DNA from: Salinarimonas chemoclinalis
Lineage (GTDB): Bacteria; Pseudomonadota; Alphaproteobacteria; Rhizobiales; Beijerinckiaceae
NCBI RefSeq assembly: GCF_041514305.1
Contig: NZ_JBGMWH010000005.1
Location: forward strand, 1-64,000
DNA length: 64,000 nt
Reading direction: 5' to 3'
Position 1 is the stretch's first letter, and each line of letters begins with the position of its first letter. Shown one piece after another: positions 16,915 to 25,921 of this stretch. A program made the position numbers and the translations under genes. Under the pieces are notes generated by a model. That model searched no databases and was not told the origin of the DNA. It saw only the letters and a program-made list of their open reading frames with translations.

Positions 16915-17286
16915 TCAATCGCGCCGCGGAATCTGCGGCACGCCGTGGCGGCCGCGGTCGGCGACGCGCACCGGGATCGGCCGCAGCATGCGATCCTCGT
17001 CGCGATGCCCACCGCCCCCGCCGCCGGAGCCGCCCTCGTGGTCGTCGTCCTCCCAGGGCAGCAGCATCACCGCGGTGGCGATGGCCGCGCCGCCGCAGGT
17101 GACGGCGAGCCCGAAGGCGAGGAGGATCACGGCGACGAAGCCGTTGGGATCGGTGAGCGCGAGGGTCGCCACGCCGCGGAAGTCGACCGCGACGAGCACG
17201 GCGGCGATCGCCATGCCGAAGCCGATCCCCAGGAACCCGTTCGTCACGAACAGGCGGATCAGCGGCTGCTTCATCAGGGCACGCAT
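16915..17286 (-). CDS. conserved membrane protein, unknown function
   Basis: A 123-residue protein with two strong transmembrane segments (FVTNGFLGIGFGMAIAAVLVAV and AVILLAFGLAVTCGGAAIATAVML) and a hydrophilic, Gly/His/Asp-rich C-terminal tail (WEDDDHEGGSGGGGGGHRDED), likely cytoplasmic. ATG 17286 is preceded by an excellent AAGGAGGG site, so it is very probably translated. I do not recognise a named family. It sits alone between the NDUFA9-like gene and tRNA-Leu. Confidence 0.65.
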   Translation of the reverse strand: MRALMKQPLIRLFVTNGFLGIGFGMAIAAVLVAVDFRGVATLALTDPNGFVAVILLAFGLAVTCGGAAIATAVMLLPWEDDDHEGGSGGGGGGHRDEDRMLRPIPVRVADRGRHGVPQIPRRD

Positions 17287-17499
17287 GGCGGCCCTCCTTC
17301 TCGAGCAAGAGCGCGTCTATGGAAGAGTACGCATCCGAGGCCATTCTGGATCCGTCCCCGTTACGGATTTCCTGCATCTCCCTGGTAGACGCGGCGGAAC
17401 GTCGCCGGGGACGCCATTCTCGCGGATGCGAGAAGGCGGCGAGAAAGACGATTGACGGCGCCCGCGGACCTGCTATGAAGCCCCCCACCGCGCGAGCGG

Positions 17500-17585
17500 G
17501 CCCAGGTGGCGGAATTGGTAGACGCGCTGGTTTCAGGTACCAGTGGTTAACAGCCGTGGAGGTTCGAGTCCTCTCCTGGGCACCA
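17500..17585 (+). tRNA. tRNA-Leu (CAG)
   Basis: A complete leucine tRNA. The acceptor stem GCCCAGG pairs with CCTGGGC, the D-arm contains GGCGGAATTGGTAGACGC, the anticodon stem CTGGT/ACCAG holds loop TTCAGGT with anticodon CAG, a long class II variable arm follows and the T-arm is GAGGTTCGAGTCCTC. Discriminator A and the encoded CCA (17583-17585) are present. Length is 86 nt. Confidence 0.97.
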
Positions 17586-17866
17586 AGCACCGGCAATGCC
17601 GTTGTGCGTCGAGCTCCCGGATCCGGATTTAATTCTCGATGCCGCACCGTGCTGCGCACGGATGTTCTATTCTCTTGCCGTGCCCGCTTCCGCGCGCAGC
17701 GAGGGCGTCGAGTACTGCCGAGCGCTCCATTCCCAGGCGGCAGGACGACGGGCCGCCGGCTCGACCCTTCCGGCGAAATTCGACGCAATCGCCGTCTTCG
17801 GTTCGAGGTTGCCGCCGTTCTCGCCGAAGAGTAGCATACCCTCACCAGTACGGGAGAGGGTGCCGC

Positions 17867-18364
17867 GTGACTCCGGACGAGTTGGACCGGCTCCGGGCGG
17901 CGTCCCGCGATGTCGTCGCCCGCGCTCGCCGACATGCCCATCCGGGCCTCGCCATCGAGGCCATCGGCTTCCGCGCCAGGGCGGCCGCGAGGAAGTGGCC
18001 GATGACGGACCGGAAGGTCGACTGGGACTGGACCCGAATCACGAAGCGGACGGAGGTTCGGCGCATCGACGCCGCGTTCTGGGTCGACGAGACTCTCTGC
18101 GGCTTGGCGTACGGAAAGATCACGACGCACGGGCCGGCGCTCACTCGATTGGAGGGCGCCCCTGGCGAGCACGTCCTGAAAGGGCACATCACCGATCTGG
18201 CGATCGCTGTTCTCGAGACTCTGGCTGCGGCCTTGGGATCGACGCGGACGATGCTGGAGGACCCGGACCCGGATCTGATTGCCTGGTACGGCCTTCGCGG
18301 CTACCTGCCTGTGGCGGACCCGGAGCTTTCGCGCTATCTTGCGAAGGAGAGAGCCGCGAGATGA
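17867..18364 (+). CDS. GNAT-like hypothetical protein
   Basis: A 165-residue protein starting at GTG 17867 behind a GGGAGAGGG site. The middle (DAAFWVDETLCGLAYGKIT) and end (TMLEDPDPDLIAWYGLRGYLPV) resemble strand beta4 and the C-terminal 'P.p.li.wY...GF' ending of GNAT acetyltransferases. A clear acetyl-CoA loop (Q/RxxGxG/A) is not obvious, so the call is tentative. The stop overlaps the next start (ATGA). It lies 281 bp after tRNA-Leu; in that gap I see no gene. The codon usage looks less GC3-saturated than neighbours, which suggests acquired DNA. Confidence 0.5.
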   Translation: MTPDELDRLRAASRDVVARARRHAHPGLAIEAIGFRARAAARKWPMTDRKVDWDWTRITKRTEVRRIDAAFWVDETLCGLAYGKITTHGPALTRLEGAPGEHVLKGHITDLAIAVLETLAAALGSTRTMLEDPDPDLIAWYGLRGYLPVADPELSRYLAKERAAR

Positions 18365-18636
18365 CCGAGATGACGAAGAGAGCGACGACGGGCACGATTC
18401 GACGGGCGTCCATCAAGACCCGCACGTCCCGGGCGGGGCACGTGCTCACGTATGCCGTCGCCGTGGCTCCCTCGGGCAAGGTTCGCCTTCGCAAGCCACG
18501 GGGTGCGACGGGCTCCGCCGACTTCGAGGCCGCGTTGGCACGCCTGGACGCGCTTCCCGCGGACTTCCTCGACTGGATGGACGACGTCCCGGCATGGCCG
18601 CTGGACGGGCCCGAGGTGCTGGGCGGCCGACGGTAG
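18361..18636 (+). CDS. small basic hypothetical protein, partner of upstream gene
   Basis: A 91-residue protein overlapping the GNAT-like gene by four bases (ATGA), so the two are translationally coupled. The N-terminal half is strongly basic (KRATTGTIRRASIKTRTSRAG, then KVRLRKPRG) and the C-terminal half acidic/hydrophobic (DALPADFLDWMDDVPAWPLDGPEVL). I recognise no family. The charge pattern and tight coupling fit a protein-protein or nucleic-acid-binding partner of the first gene, but that is inference. Confidence 0.5.
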   Translation: MTEMTKRATTGTIRRASIKTRTSRAGHVLTYAVAVAPSGKVRLRKPRGATGSADFEAALARLDALPADFLDWMDDVPAWPLDGPEVLGGRR

Positions 18637-18648
18637 AGCGCTCCCCCC

Positions 18649-18849
18649 TCACCCCTCCCCCATCAACCGATCCCTGATCGCCTTGTACCCCTCCACCGCG
18701 TGCACGGCCGGGCTGCCGTCCGCCTTCGGGCTCGTGTAGACGAGCGTGCCCTTGGCGTGGGGGTGGGGCTCGACGCGGACGATGTGGGCGATGTTGATCA
18801 GCACCTTGGGCTTCTGGACGGTCTCGACGGTCAGCTCGATGAAGGGCAT
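18649..18849 (-). CDS. small hypothetical protein, FlbD-like fold
   Basis: A 66-residue protein with the pattern of the small FlbD/YlzI-type beta proteins (FIELTV...KVLINIAHIVRVEPHPHAKGTLVYT...VHAVEGYKAIRDRL). Start ATG 18849 has AGGAG a little far upstream. It converges on the preceding small gene with 12 bp between stops. Function unknown; the similarity to the small flagellar FlbD protein (distinct from the sigma-54 regulator FlbD at 58.9 kb) is by pattern only. Confidence 0.55.
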   Translation of the reverse strand: MPFIELTVETVQKPKVLINIAHIVRVEPHPHAKGTLVYTSPKADGSPAVHAVEGYKAIRDRLMGEG

Positions 18850-18959
18850 GGGCGGGCTCGGGGCTCCTGGCGGCGGGGGACGCGCAGGAGGCTAGCGGGG
18901 GCGCCTTGACGATTCCCTGACGCCCCCCACCCCGAGCCACGCCCGCGCACCCCGGCCCC

Positions 18960-20117
18960 TCAGAGCGCCGCCTCGAACAGCCCCCGCACGTTCTGTGCCG
19001 TGAGCGTGACCGGGTTGCCGCCGCAGGACGGGTCGTCGAGCGCCATGGCGACCATCTCGTCGATCCGGTCCGCGGTGACCCCGAGGTCGGACAGGCGCCG
19101 GGGGATGCCGAAGCGGTCGTTGAAGGCCTGGACGAAGGCGCGGAAGCCCTCGTACCCGCCCTCGATGCCGAGATAGGGCGCCGCACGGTCGAAGCGCGCG
19201 CGGATCGCCGGCGCGTTGAGGTCGAGCACGGCGGGCATGCAGACCGCGTTCGTCGTGCCGTGGTGCGTATTGAACAGCGCGCCCACGGGGTGGCTCATGG
19301 CGTGGATGGCGCCGAGCCCCTTCTGGAAGGCCACCGCGCCCATGGCGGCGGCCGACATCATGTTGGCGCGCGCCTCGATGTCGCCGGGCGTATCGTAGGC
19401 GCGCGGCAGGTTCTCGATCACGAGCCGCATGCCCTCGAGCGCGATGCCCTGGCTCATAGGGTGGTAGAAGGGGCTCGAGAAGGCCTCGACGCAATGGGCG
19501 AAGGCGTCGAGCCCGGTGCCCGCGGTGATGGCCTCGGGCATGCCCACCGTCAGCTCCGGGTCGGCGATGACGACGGAGGGGAGCACCTTCGGGTGGAAGA
19601 TGATCTTCTTCACGTGGGTCCGCGAGTTGGTGATCACGCTCGCGCGCCCCACCTCCGAGCCGGTGCCCGCCGTCGTCGGCACGGCGACGATGGGGGCGAT
19701 GCCGGCGGCGTCGGCGCGGGTCCACCAGTCGCCGATGTCCTCGAAATCCCAGATCGGCCGGGTCTGGCCCGACATGAAAGCGACCATCTTGGCGAGATCG
19801 AGCCCCGAGCCGCCGCCGAAGGCGACGACGCCGTCGTGCCCGCCGGCCCGGTAGGCCTCGAGCCCGGCCCCGAGGTTGATCTCGTTGGGGTTCGGGTCGA
19901 CCTCGGCGAAGAGCGCGCGGCCCAGCCCCGCCTCCTCCAGGATCGCGAGCGCGCGGGCGGTGATCTCCATGGACGCCAGCCCGCGATCGGTGACGAGCAG
20001 CGGCTTGCCGATCCCCGCCGCGCGGCAGGCGTCCGGCAATTCCGCGATGCGGCCGGCGCCGAAGCGGATGGCGGTGGGGTAGGACCAGGTGGCGCGGGGA
20101 CCGGCGGGCGGGCTCAT
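18960..20117 (-). CDS. iron-containing alcohol dehydrogenase
   Basis: The 385-residue group III dehydrogenase should oxidise a primary alcohol to an aldehyde with NAD+. Family marks are the NAD loop FGGGSGLDLAKMVAF (about 98), VPTTAGTGSEVG (about 142), and the metal ligands in AFAHCVEAF, HAMSHPVGALF and NTHHGTTNAV. It is the last gene of the seven-gene operon; its ATG overlaps the stop of the aldehyde dehydrogenase gene by four bases, which implies a fixed stoichiometry. In context it probably acts on a glutamylated amino alcohol, handing the aldehyde to the upstream dehydrogenase. A simple short-chain alcohol role remains possible. Confidence 0.88.
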   Translation of the reverse strand: MSPPAGPRATWSYPTAIRFGAGRIAELPDACRAAGIGKPLLVTDRGLASMEITARALAILEEAGLGRALFAEVDPNPNEINLGAGLEAYRAGGHDGVVAFGGGSGLDLAKMVAFMSGQTRPIWDFEDIGDWWTRADAAGIAPIVAVPTTAGTGSEVGRASVITNSRTHVKKIIFHPKVLPSVVIADPELTVGMPEAITAGTGLDAFAHCVEAFSSPFYHPMSQGIALEGMRLVIENLPRAYDTPGDIEARANMMSAAAMGAVAFQKGLGAIHAMSHPVGALFNTHHGTTNAVCMPAVLDLNAPAIRARFDRAAPYLGIEGGYEGFRAFVQAFNDRFGIPRRLSDLGVTADRIDEMVAMALDDPSCGGNPVTLTAQNVRGLFEAAL

Positions 20118-21496
20118 GAGCGAACCTTCTTGAGGTGGTACGATTTCGGGCGGGTGAGGGCGTGGTAGCCGAGCACGGACAACCCCGCGCCGCGGCCGGT
20201 GTCCTTGCAGCCGGTCCAGCAGAGCGCCGGGTCGAGGTAGTCGGCGCGGTTCATGAACACGGTGCCCGTCTCGACCCGGTCGCCGACGCGCATCGCACGC
20301 TCCGGATCGGCCGTCCAGAGGCTCGCGGTGAGGCCGAAGCGGCTGTCGTTCATGAGCCGGATCGCTTCCGCGTCGTCGGCCACGGGCATGATGCCGACGA
20401 CCGGGCCGAAGCTCTCCTCGCGCATCACGGCCATGTCGTGGGTGACGTTCGTGAGCACCTGCGGCGTCAGGTACGCGCCGCCGTCGTCGGCGGGGTCCTT
20501 GGGCAGGTGGGCCGTCGCGCCGGCCGCGACGGCTTCGTCGATCTGCTCGCGCACGAGCTTGGCGAAGCGCACGTGCGCCATGGGGCCGAGCGTCGTCTGC
20601 GGGTCGAGCGGATCGCCGAGGCGCTGTCCGCTCGCCCACGCCACCGCCTTCTCGACGAAGGCGTCGTAGAGGCTCTGGTGGACGTAGATGCGCTCGATCC
20701 CGCAGCAGCATTGCCCGGAATTGAACATCGCGCCGTCCATCAGCCCGTCGACGGCCGCGTCGAGATCGGCGTCGTCCATGACGTAGCCGGGGTCCTTGCC
20801 GCCGAGCTCGGTGGCCACCGGGACGAAGGTGCCCGCTGCCGCCCGCTCCATCGCCTGGCCGCCCGGGACGGAGCCCGTGAAGTTGACGAAGTCGACCGCG
20901 CGTGCGGCGATGAGCCCGCTCGTCGCGTCGTGGTCGAGGAAGACGTTCTGGAACACGTCCTGCGGCACCCCGGCCGAGTGGAAGGCCTTCGCCATGCGCT
21001 CGCCGACGAGCAGCGTCTGCGTGGCGTGCTTGAGCAGCACCGTGTTGCCGGCGATCAGCGCCGGTGCGACGGTGTTGATCGCCGTCATGTACGGGTAGTT
21101 CCACGGCGCCACCACGAGGACGACGCCCCAGGGCAGCCGGCGGATGTACCGGCGGAAGGCGTCGTCGTCGCTCACGGGGATGTCCGCCAGCGCCTCCTCG
21201 GCGATCGCCGCCATGTGCGTGCCACGCTCGGAGAAGCCGCGGAACTCGCCGCCGTAGCGCACCGGCCGGCCCATCATGCGGGCGAGTTCGGGCACCACCT
21301 CGTCGTTCATGGCGCCGACGGCGGCGATGCCGGCGAGGACCAGCTCCGCCCGCTCGCGGATCGAGCGCGCCGCCCAGGCCGGCTGCGCCGCGTGGGCGCG
21401 CGCGGCGGCGGCGCGGGCGGCGTCCGTGGAGAGAGCCGGGCGCTCGGCGAACACCGATCCGTCGATCGGCGAGATACATCTGAGGATTTGCGTCAT
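20114..21496 (-). CDS. aldehyde dehydrogenase family protein
   Basis: A 460-residue NAD(P)-dependent aldehyde dehydrogenase. The nucleotide-site stretch VVAPWNYPYMTAINTVAPALIAGN is split over residues 128-151, the general-base Glu is in VATELGGKD (about 236) and the nucleophile Cys in NSGQCCCGIERIY (about 268). The tail SVLGYHALTRPKSYHLK matches the YdcW/GabD-like branch that handles gamma-amino or gamma-glutamyl aldehydes. It starts two bases after the glutamine-synthetase-like gene stop. In the operon it should convert the aldehyde made by the Fe-dehydrogenase into the acid, analogous to PuuC. Confidence 0.9.
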   Translation of the reverse strand: MTQILRCISPIDGSVFAERPALSTDAARAAAARAHAAQPAWAARSIRERAELVLAGIAAVGAMNDEVVPELARMMGRPVRYGGEFRGFSERGTHMAAIAEEALADIPVSDDDAFRRYIRRLPWGVVLVVAPWNYPYMTAINTVAPALIAGNTVLLKHATQTLLVGERMAKAFHSAGVPQDVFQNVFLDHDATSGLIAARAVDFVNFTGSVPGGQAMERAAAGTFVPVATELGGKDPGYVMDDADLDAAVDGLMDGAMFNSGQCCCGIERIYVHQSLYDAFVEKAVAWASGQRLGDPLDPQTTLGPMAHVRFAKLVREQIDEAVAAGATAHLPKDPADDGGAYLTPQVLTNVTHDMAVMREESFGPVVGIMPVADDAEAIRLMNDSRFGLTASLWTADPERAMRVGDRVETGTVFMNRADYLDPALCWTGCKDTGRGAGLSVLGYHALTRPKSYHLKKVRS

Positions 21497-21498
21497 GC

Positions 21499-22863
21499 TC
21501 ACGCTCTCTCGAAGCCCCGCTCGATCTCCCAGTCGGTGACCGCGCGGTCGAACTCTTCCTGCTCCCACTCGCCGCAGCGGACGTAATGGTCGACGACGGC
21601 GTCGCCGAAGGCCTCGCGCAGCATCGTCGAGCCGCGCAAGGTCCCGATGGCGGCGCGCAGCGCGCGGGGGATCTCGACGACGTCGCCGCTCGCGTAGGCG
21701 TCGCCCTGGTAGGGCGGCTCCAGGACGAGCCCCTCCTCCATGCCCTTGATGCCCGCGGCGATCATCCCCGCCTGGGCGAGATAGGGATTCATGTCGGAGC
21801 CGCCGATACGGCATTCCATGCGCACGCCCCGCGTCCCCTCCCCGCACAATCGGAAACCGGCCGTGCGATTGTCGACCGACCAGACCGCCTTCGTCGGCGC
21901 GAATGTGCCCGCGGCGAAGCGCTTGTAGCTGTTCACGTAGGGCGCGAGGAAGATGGTGTAGTCGCGGGCATAGGCGAGGAGCCCCGCAGTGAAGCTGCGC
22001 ATCGTCTCGGACATGCCGTGCGCGGCCTTGGGGTCGTGGAAGGCGGGCTCGCCGTCCTTCCAGACCGACAGGTGCACGTGGCTCGACGAGCCGACCTTGT
22101 TCGCCGCCCATTTGGGCAGGAAGGTCGCCGAGCAGCCGTTCATCCAGGCGATCTCCTTGACGGCATGCTTGGCGATCGTGTGATGGTCGGCGCAGTCGAG
22201 CGCGCCGGCATAGCGGATGTTGAGCTCCTGCTGGCCGGTCTCGGCCTCCCCCTTCGAGTTCTCCACCGGCACGCCGGCGCCCACCAGGTGGTTGCGCAGG
22301 GGCCGCATGACCGCCTCTTCCTTCGTGGTCTGGAAGAGGTTGTAGTCCTCGTTGTGGCCGTTGAGCGGCACGAGATCGCGGTAGCCGCGCTTCTGGAGGC
22401 TGCGGTAGTCGCCCTCGAACAGGAAGAACTCGAGCTCGGTCGCCATCATCGCCTCGAGGCCCATCGCCTCGAGCCGCGCCGCCTGCCGGCGCAGCATCTC
22501 GCGCGGGGAATGCGGCACCGGCGCGTGCGTGTGGTGGTCGAGCACGTCGCAGAGCACCAGCGCCGAGCCCGGCAGCCAGGGCATGAGGCGCAGGGTCGAG
22601 AGGTCCGGCTGCATCACGTAGTCGCCGTAGCCCTTGGCCCAGCTCGTCGCGGCGTAGCCGTCGGGGGTGGACATCACGAGGTCGGTGGCGAGCAGGTAGT
22701 TGCAGCAATGGGTCTCGCGGTGCCCGTGCTCGAGGAAGTTCGCGACGTGATAGCGCTTGCCCATCAGGCGGCCCTGCATGTCCACCATGGCGACGAGCAC
22801 GGTGTCGATCTCGCCCGAGGCGGCCTTGGCGGCGAGGGTCTCGAGGGTCAGGTTCGCGGGCAT
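21499..22863 (-). CDS. glutamine synthetase-like gamma-glutamyl ligase (PuuA/GlnA4-like)
   Basis: The 454-residue protein has the full glutamine synthetase fold: a beta-grasp N-terminus (VLVAMVDMQGRLMGKRY), then the catalytic domain with metal ligands in TELEFFLFE, GQQELN, SSSHVHLSVW (in place of the classical NGSGMHxH), NSYKRF, NRTAGFR and ECRIGGSDMNPY. The altered HxH loop and the length put it with the amine-ligating relatives (PuuA, IpuC, GlnA4), not with assimilatory GlnA. It likely joins glutamate to an imported amine using ATP in the cytosol. It lies between the TRAP binding-protein gene and the aldehyde dehydrogenase gene. The substrate amine is not known. Confidence 0.88.
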   Translation of the reverse strand: MPANLTLETLAAKAASGEIDTVLVAMVDMQGRLMGKRYHVANFLEHGHRETHCCNYLLATDLVMSTPDGYAATSWAKGYGDYVMQPDLSTLRLMPWLPGSALVLCDVLDHHTHAPVPHSPREMLRRQAARLEAMGLEAMMATELEFFLFEGDYRSLQKRGYRDLVPLNGHNEDYNLFQTTKEEAVMRPLRNHLVGAGVPVENSKGEAETGQQELNIRYAGALDCADHHTIAKHAVKEIAWMNGCSATFLPKWAANKVGSSSHVHLSVWKDGEPAFHDPKAAHGMSETMRSFTAGLLAYARDYTIFLAPYVNSYKRFAAGTFAPTKAVWSVDNRTAGFRLCGEGTRGVRMECRIGGSDMNPYLAQAGMIAAGIKGMEEGLVLEPPYQGDAYASGDVVEIPRALRAAIGTLRGSTMLREAFGDAVVDHYVRCGEWEQEEFDRAVTDWEIERGFERA

Positions 22864-22937
22864 GGCGGGCTCCGATGGCGGGCGCGGGAGGGCGGCCCGC
22901 GCGGGGCCGCCCTCGTTCTCTTCGAGGCGGGCGGAGG

Positions 22938-23972
22938 TCAGAACGTGTAGGGCGGGCCCGCCTGGTTGATGATCTCGTTGTACTCTCGGAAGATCGAGAC
23001 GATCTTGGCGTGCACCTCGCCCTCCTCGGCGATCTCGGTCCAGAACTCCTTGGCCGCGTTCTCGACCTCGGCCCATTCCTCGGCCGGCACGGTGCGGAGC
23101 GCGAGCTTGTCGCCGGTCGCCCGCAGCCGCGCCTCGCCGCCCCAGTACCATTGGTTACGGTAGGTATGGCCCGCGTCGATCGCCGACAGGACGAGCCGCT
23201 CGAGGTGGTCGGGCAGGTCCGCCCAGCGCCTCTCGTTGACGAAGAAGGAGCCGATCCAGGCGCCGGAGATGTTGTTCGTCAGGAAGTAGTCCGTCACGTC
23301 GGCCCAACCGACCGTGTAGTCCTCGGTGATGCCCGACCAGGCCATGCCGTCGAGCTCGCCGGTCTGCACCGCGACCTCGGCGTCCTCGTAGGGGATGTTC
23401 ACCGGCACGACGCCGAAGCGGCTGAGGAAGCGCCCGGCGGTGGGGAAGGTGTAGAGCCGCAGGCCCTCGAGATCGGCGACGGAGGTGATCTCCTTCGTGG
23501 TGTTGAAGTTGCACGGGTCCTGGCCCGCGGCGGAGAGCCACTTCACGCCGACCTTGGCGTATTCCTCGTCCCAGATCTCGGCCAGCCCGTACTGGTCGAA
23601 CAGCACCGGCACGTCGAGGATGTGCTTCGTGGCGAAGGGAAAGTAGCCGCCGAAGACGCGCAGCGGCGTCGGCGAGGCCATCGAATCGTCGTCGGAATGG
23701 ACGCCGTCGATCGTGCCGCGCTGGAGCGCCTGGAACAGCTCGCCGGTGGGCACGATCTGGTCGGCGTAGAACAGCTCGATCTCCAGCTCGCCGTTGGCGG
23801 CGGCGTTGATGGCGTCGATGATGGGCTTGGTCACGTGCTCGCCGAGCGCGGCGCCGGCATAGGTCTGGAAGCGCCAGCGGATCGGCGACTGGGCGCGCAC
23901 GATGGCCGGGGCGGCGAGCGTGGCGGGTGCCGCGAGGGCGGCGCTCTTCAGGAATGTGCGTCGTGTGGTCAT
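22938..23972 (-). CDS. dctP: TRAP transporter substrate-binding protein (DctP family)
   Basis: A 344-residue periplasmic solute receptor with a twin-arginine leader (MTTRRTFLKSAALAAPATLAAPAIVRAQ). The DctP fold is shown by RFQTYAGAALGEH, the YADQIVPTGELFQALQRGTID segment, and FPTAGRFLSRFGVVPVNIPYEDAEVAVQTGELDG around the ligand-binding arginine (residue near 175). The SBP binds a small carboxylate or zwitterion and presents it to DctQM. ATG 23972 has GAGGAGAAG upstream. Position between the membrane subunits and the ligase gene ties the ligand to the ligase substrate. Confidence 0.9.
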   Translation of the reverse strand: MTTRRTFLKSAALAAPATLAAPAIVRAQSPIRWRFQTYAGAALGEHVTKPIIDAINAAANGELEIELFYADQIVPTGELFQALQRGTIDGVHSDDDSMASPTPLRVFGGYFPFATKHILDVPVLFDQYGLAEIWDEEYAKVGVKWLSAAGQDPCNFNTTKEITSVADLEGLRLYTFPTAGRFLSRFGVVPVNIPYEDAEVAVQTGELDGMAWSGITEDYTVGWADVTDYFLTNNISGAWIGSFFVNERRWADLPDHLERLVLSAIDAGHTYRNQWYWGGEARLRATGDKLALRTVPAEEWAEVENAAKEFWTEIAEEGEVHAKIVSIFREYNEIINQAGPPYTF

Positions 23973-24030
23973 CTCGGCTTCTCCTCTGGTTCGATTGGCC
24001 GGCCGGTTGCCCCGGCTCTGGTCCTTGCGA

Positions 24031-25359
24031 TCACAGACCGTACACCCGAGCGGGGAGCCAGAGCGCGATCTGCGGGAAGATCATCACCAGCGCGAGCGCC
24101 AGCATCATGATGAAGACGAAGGGGATGATGGAGCGATAGATGTCCCCGAGCGCGATCTCGGGTGGCGCCATCGCGCGCATCAGGAAGAGATTGTAGCCGA
24201 AGGGCGGGGTCATGTAGGCGATCTGGCAGGTGATCGTGTAGAGCACGCCGTACCACACGAGATCGAACCCGAGCGCCGCCACCAGCGGCACGTAGAGCGG
24301 CGCGACGATGACGAGCATCGCCGTGTCGTCGAGGAACGTGCCCATCAGGATGAAGCTCAGCTGCATCAGGATGAGGATCACCCACGGGTTGAGCCCCAGC
24401 TTGTCGGTGAAGAGGTCGTCGATGGCGCGCACCGCGCCGAGCCCGTCGAACACCGCCCCGAAGGCGAGCGCCGCGGTGATGATCCACATGAACATGCAGG
24501 TGATGCCGAGCGTCTGGCGCACGCTCGTTTCGAACACCCTCCACGTCATGCGCCGCTTGGCGACGGCGGCGAGGAAGGCGGCGATGGCGCCCACGGCCGA
24601 GCTCTCGACGAGGCTCGTCCAGCCGTTGACGAAGGGCACCATCATGACGGCGAAGATGCCCACCGGCAGGAGCCCGGCGCGCAGCAGCCGCATCTTCTCG
24701 GCACGCGTGATCTGCTCGCGCTCCTCGAGCGAGAGCGTGGGGCCGAGCTTCGGGTTCAGGCGGCAGCGGATCGCGATGTAGACGATGAACAGCGCCGCCA
24801 TCATCAGCCCGGGGATCGCGCCGGCGAGCCACAGCTGCCCCACCGGCTGGCGCGCGATCATCGCATAGAGCACGAGCACGACGGAGGGCGGGACGAGGAT
24901 GCCGAGCGAGGACCCGGCCTGGATCACCCCCGTCACCATCAGCTTGTCGTAGTTGCGCTTGAGCAGCTCCGGCAGGGCGATCGTCGCGCCGATCGCCATG
25001 CCGGCGACGGAGAGCCCGTTCATCGCCGAGATCAGCACCATGAGCCCGATCGTGCCCATGGCGAGACCGCCGGGCATGCCGCCGGTCCAGACGTGGAACA
25101 TCCGGTAGAGGTCGTCGGCGATCTTCGATTCCGACAGGACGTAGCCCATGAACACGAACATCGGCAGCGTCAGCAGCGGGTACCAGCGCATCACCTTGAT
25201 GATGGCCGAGAAGCCGAGATCGTAGCCGCCGCGGTCGCCCCAGAGCAGGATCGCGGCGATCACCGCCACGAAGCCGATCGCCGCGAAGACGCGCTGGCCC
25301 GTGAACAGCATCAGCATCATCGTCGAGAACATCAGGATCGCGATCAGCTCATAGGGCAT
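24031..25359 (-). CDS. dctM: TRAP transporter large permease (DctM family)
   Basis: The 442-residue protein is the ion-coupled large subunit of a TRAP transporter with about 12 hydrophobic spans. Conserved stretches include PLLTLPMFVFMGYVL, GGLAMGTIGLMVLISAMNGLSVAG, TGVIQAGSSLGILVPPSVVLVLYAMI and MGTFLDDTAMLVIVAPLYVPL. It starts inside the end of dctQ (11-nt overlap), typical for translational coupling. Start ATG 25359 is preceded by GAGGAGG. Confidence 0.92.
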   Translation of the reverse strand: MPYELIAILMFSTMMLMLFTGQRVFAAIGFVAVIAAILLWGDRGGYDLGFSAIIKVMRWYPLLTLPMFVFMGYVLSESKIADDLYRMFHVWTGGMPGGLAMGTIGLMVLISAMNGLSVAGMAIGATIALPELLKRNYDKLMVTGVIQAGSSLGILVPPSVVLVLYAMIARQPVGQLWLAGAIPGLMMAALFIVYIAIRCRLNPKLGPTLSLEEREQITRAEKMRLLRAGLLPVGIFAVMMVPFVNGWTSLVESSAVGAIAAFLAAVAKRRMTWRVFETSVRQTLGITCMFMWIITAALAFGAVFDGLGAVRAIDDLFTDKLGLNPWVILILMQLSFILMGTFLDDTAMLVIVAPLYVPLVAALGFDLVWYGVLYTITCQIAYMTPPFGYNLFLMRAMAPPEIALGDIYRSIIPFVFIMMLALALVMIFPQIALWLPARVYGL

Positions 25360-25921
25360 CGCGAGCCTCCTCGCCCTTCTGCTCCTTGCTCGTCCGCTCC
25401 CGGTCCTGGTGGCGCGGCGGCTCGCCGGTGGCGAGGAACAGGACGTCCTTGGCCAGCTCGCTCAGCGCCTGGAGCAGCATCAGCGTCACGCCGATGCAGA
25501 TCGTCACCTTGATCGGCCACATGTACGGCCTCCAGGCCGAGGACGAGCGCTCGCCGCCGAAGGAGAAGGAGTAGATCGTGCTCTCGATCCCGCCCCAGAG
25601 CAGGACGCCGAGATAGAAGATCAGGAAGCCCACGGTGAGCGCGTCCATCAGCGCCTTGCGCCGGGGCGAGAGCGCGCCGTAGATCAGGTCCATGCGCACG
25701 TTCGAGCCCATCTGCATGGCGTAGGGGCCGCCCAGGATGAAGTAGGCGACCATCACGAATTGGGCCATCTCCAGCGTCCACAGGGACGGCACGAAGAAGG
25801 TCTTCGAGATGGAGGACCAGAGCAGGATGCCCATCAACGCGAAGAGCCCGAACATGACCACGCGGCCGATGGCCCAGTTGCAGCGGTCGACGACGGCGAC
25901 GTAGGCGCGCAGCATCCTCAT
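25349..25921 (-). CDS. dctQ: TRAP transporter small permease (DctQ family)
   Basis: A 190-residue four-span membrane protein, the small subunit that pairs with DctM. The typical features are WTLEMAQFVMVAYFILGGPYAMQMGSNVRMDLIYG, with conserved E and the VRMD motif after span 2. The C-terminus is a charged cytoplasmic tail. The gene overlaps the upstream hydrolase gene by four bases (ATGA) and dctM by 11 bases, so all these proteins come from one message. Confidence 0.9.
   Translation of the reverse strand: MRMLRAYVAVVDRCNWAIGRVVMFGLFALMGILLWSSISKTFFVPSLWTLEMAQFVMVAYFILGGPYAMQMGSNVRMDLIYGALSPRRKALMDALTVGFLIFYLGVLLWGGIESTIYSFSFGGERSSSAWRPYMWPIKVTICIGVTLMLLQALSELAKDVLFLATGEPPRHQDRERTSKEQKGEEARDAL

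Noticed and set aside
17500..18700. An integrated element with attachment repeats at tRNA-Leu.
   Set aside because: No copy of the tRNA 3' end and no integrase gene could be found in the next few kilobases.
21499..22863. Assimilatory glutamine synthetase GlnA.
   Set aside because: The NGSGMHxH motif is altered, there is no adenylylation-type tyrosine region, and the context is catabolic.
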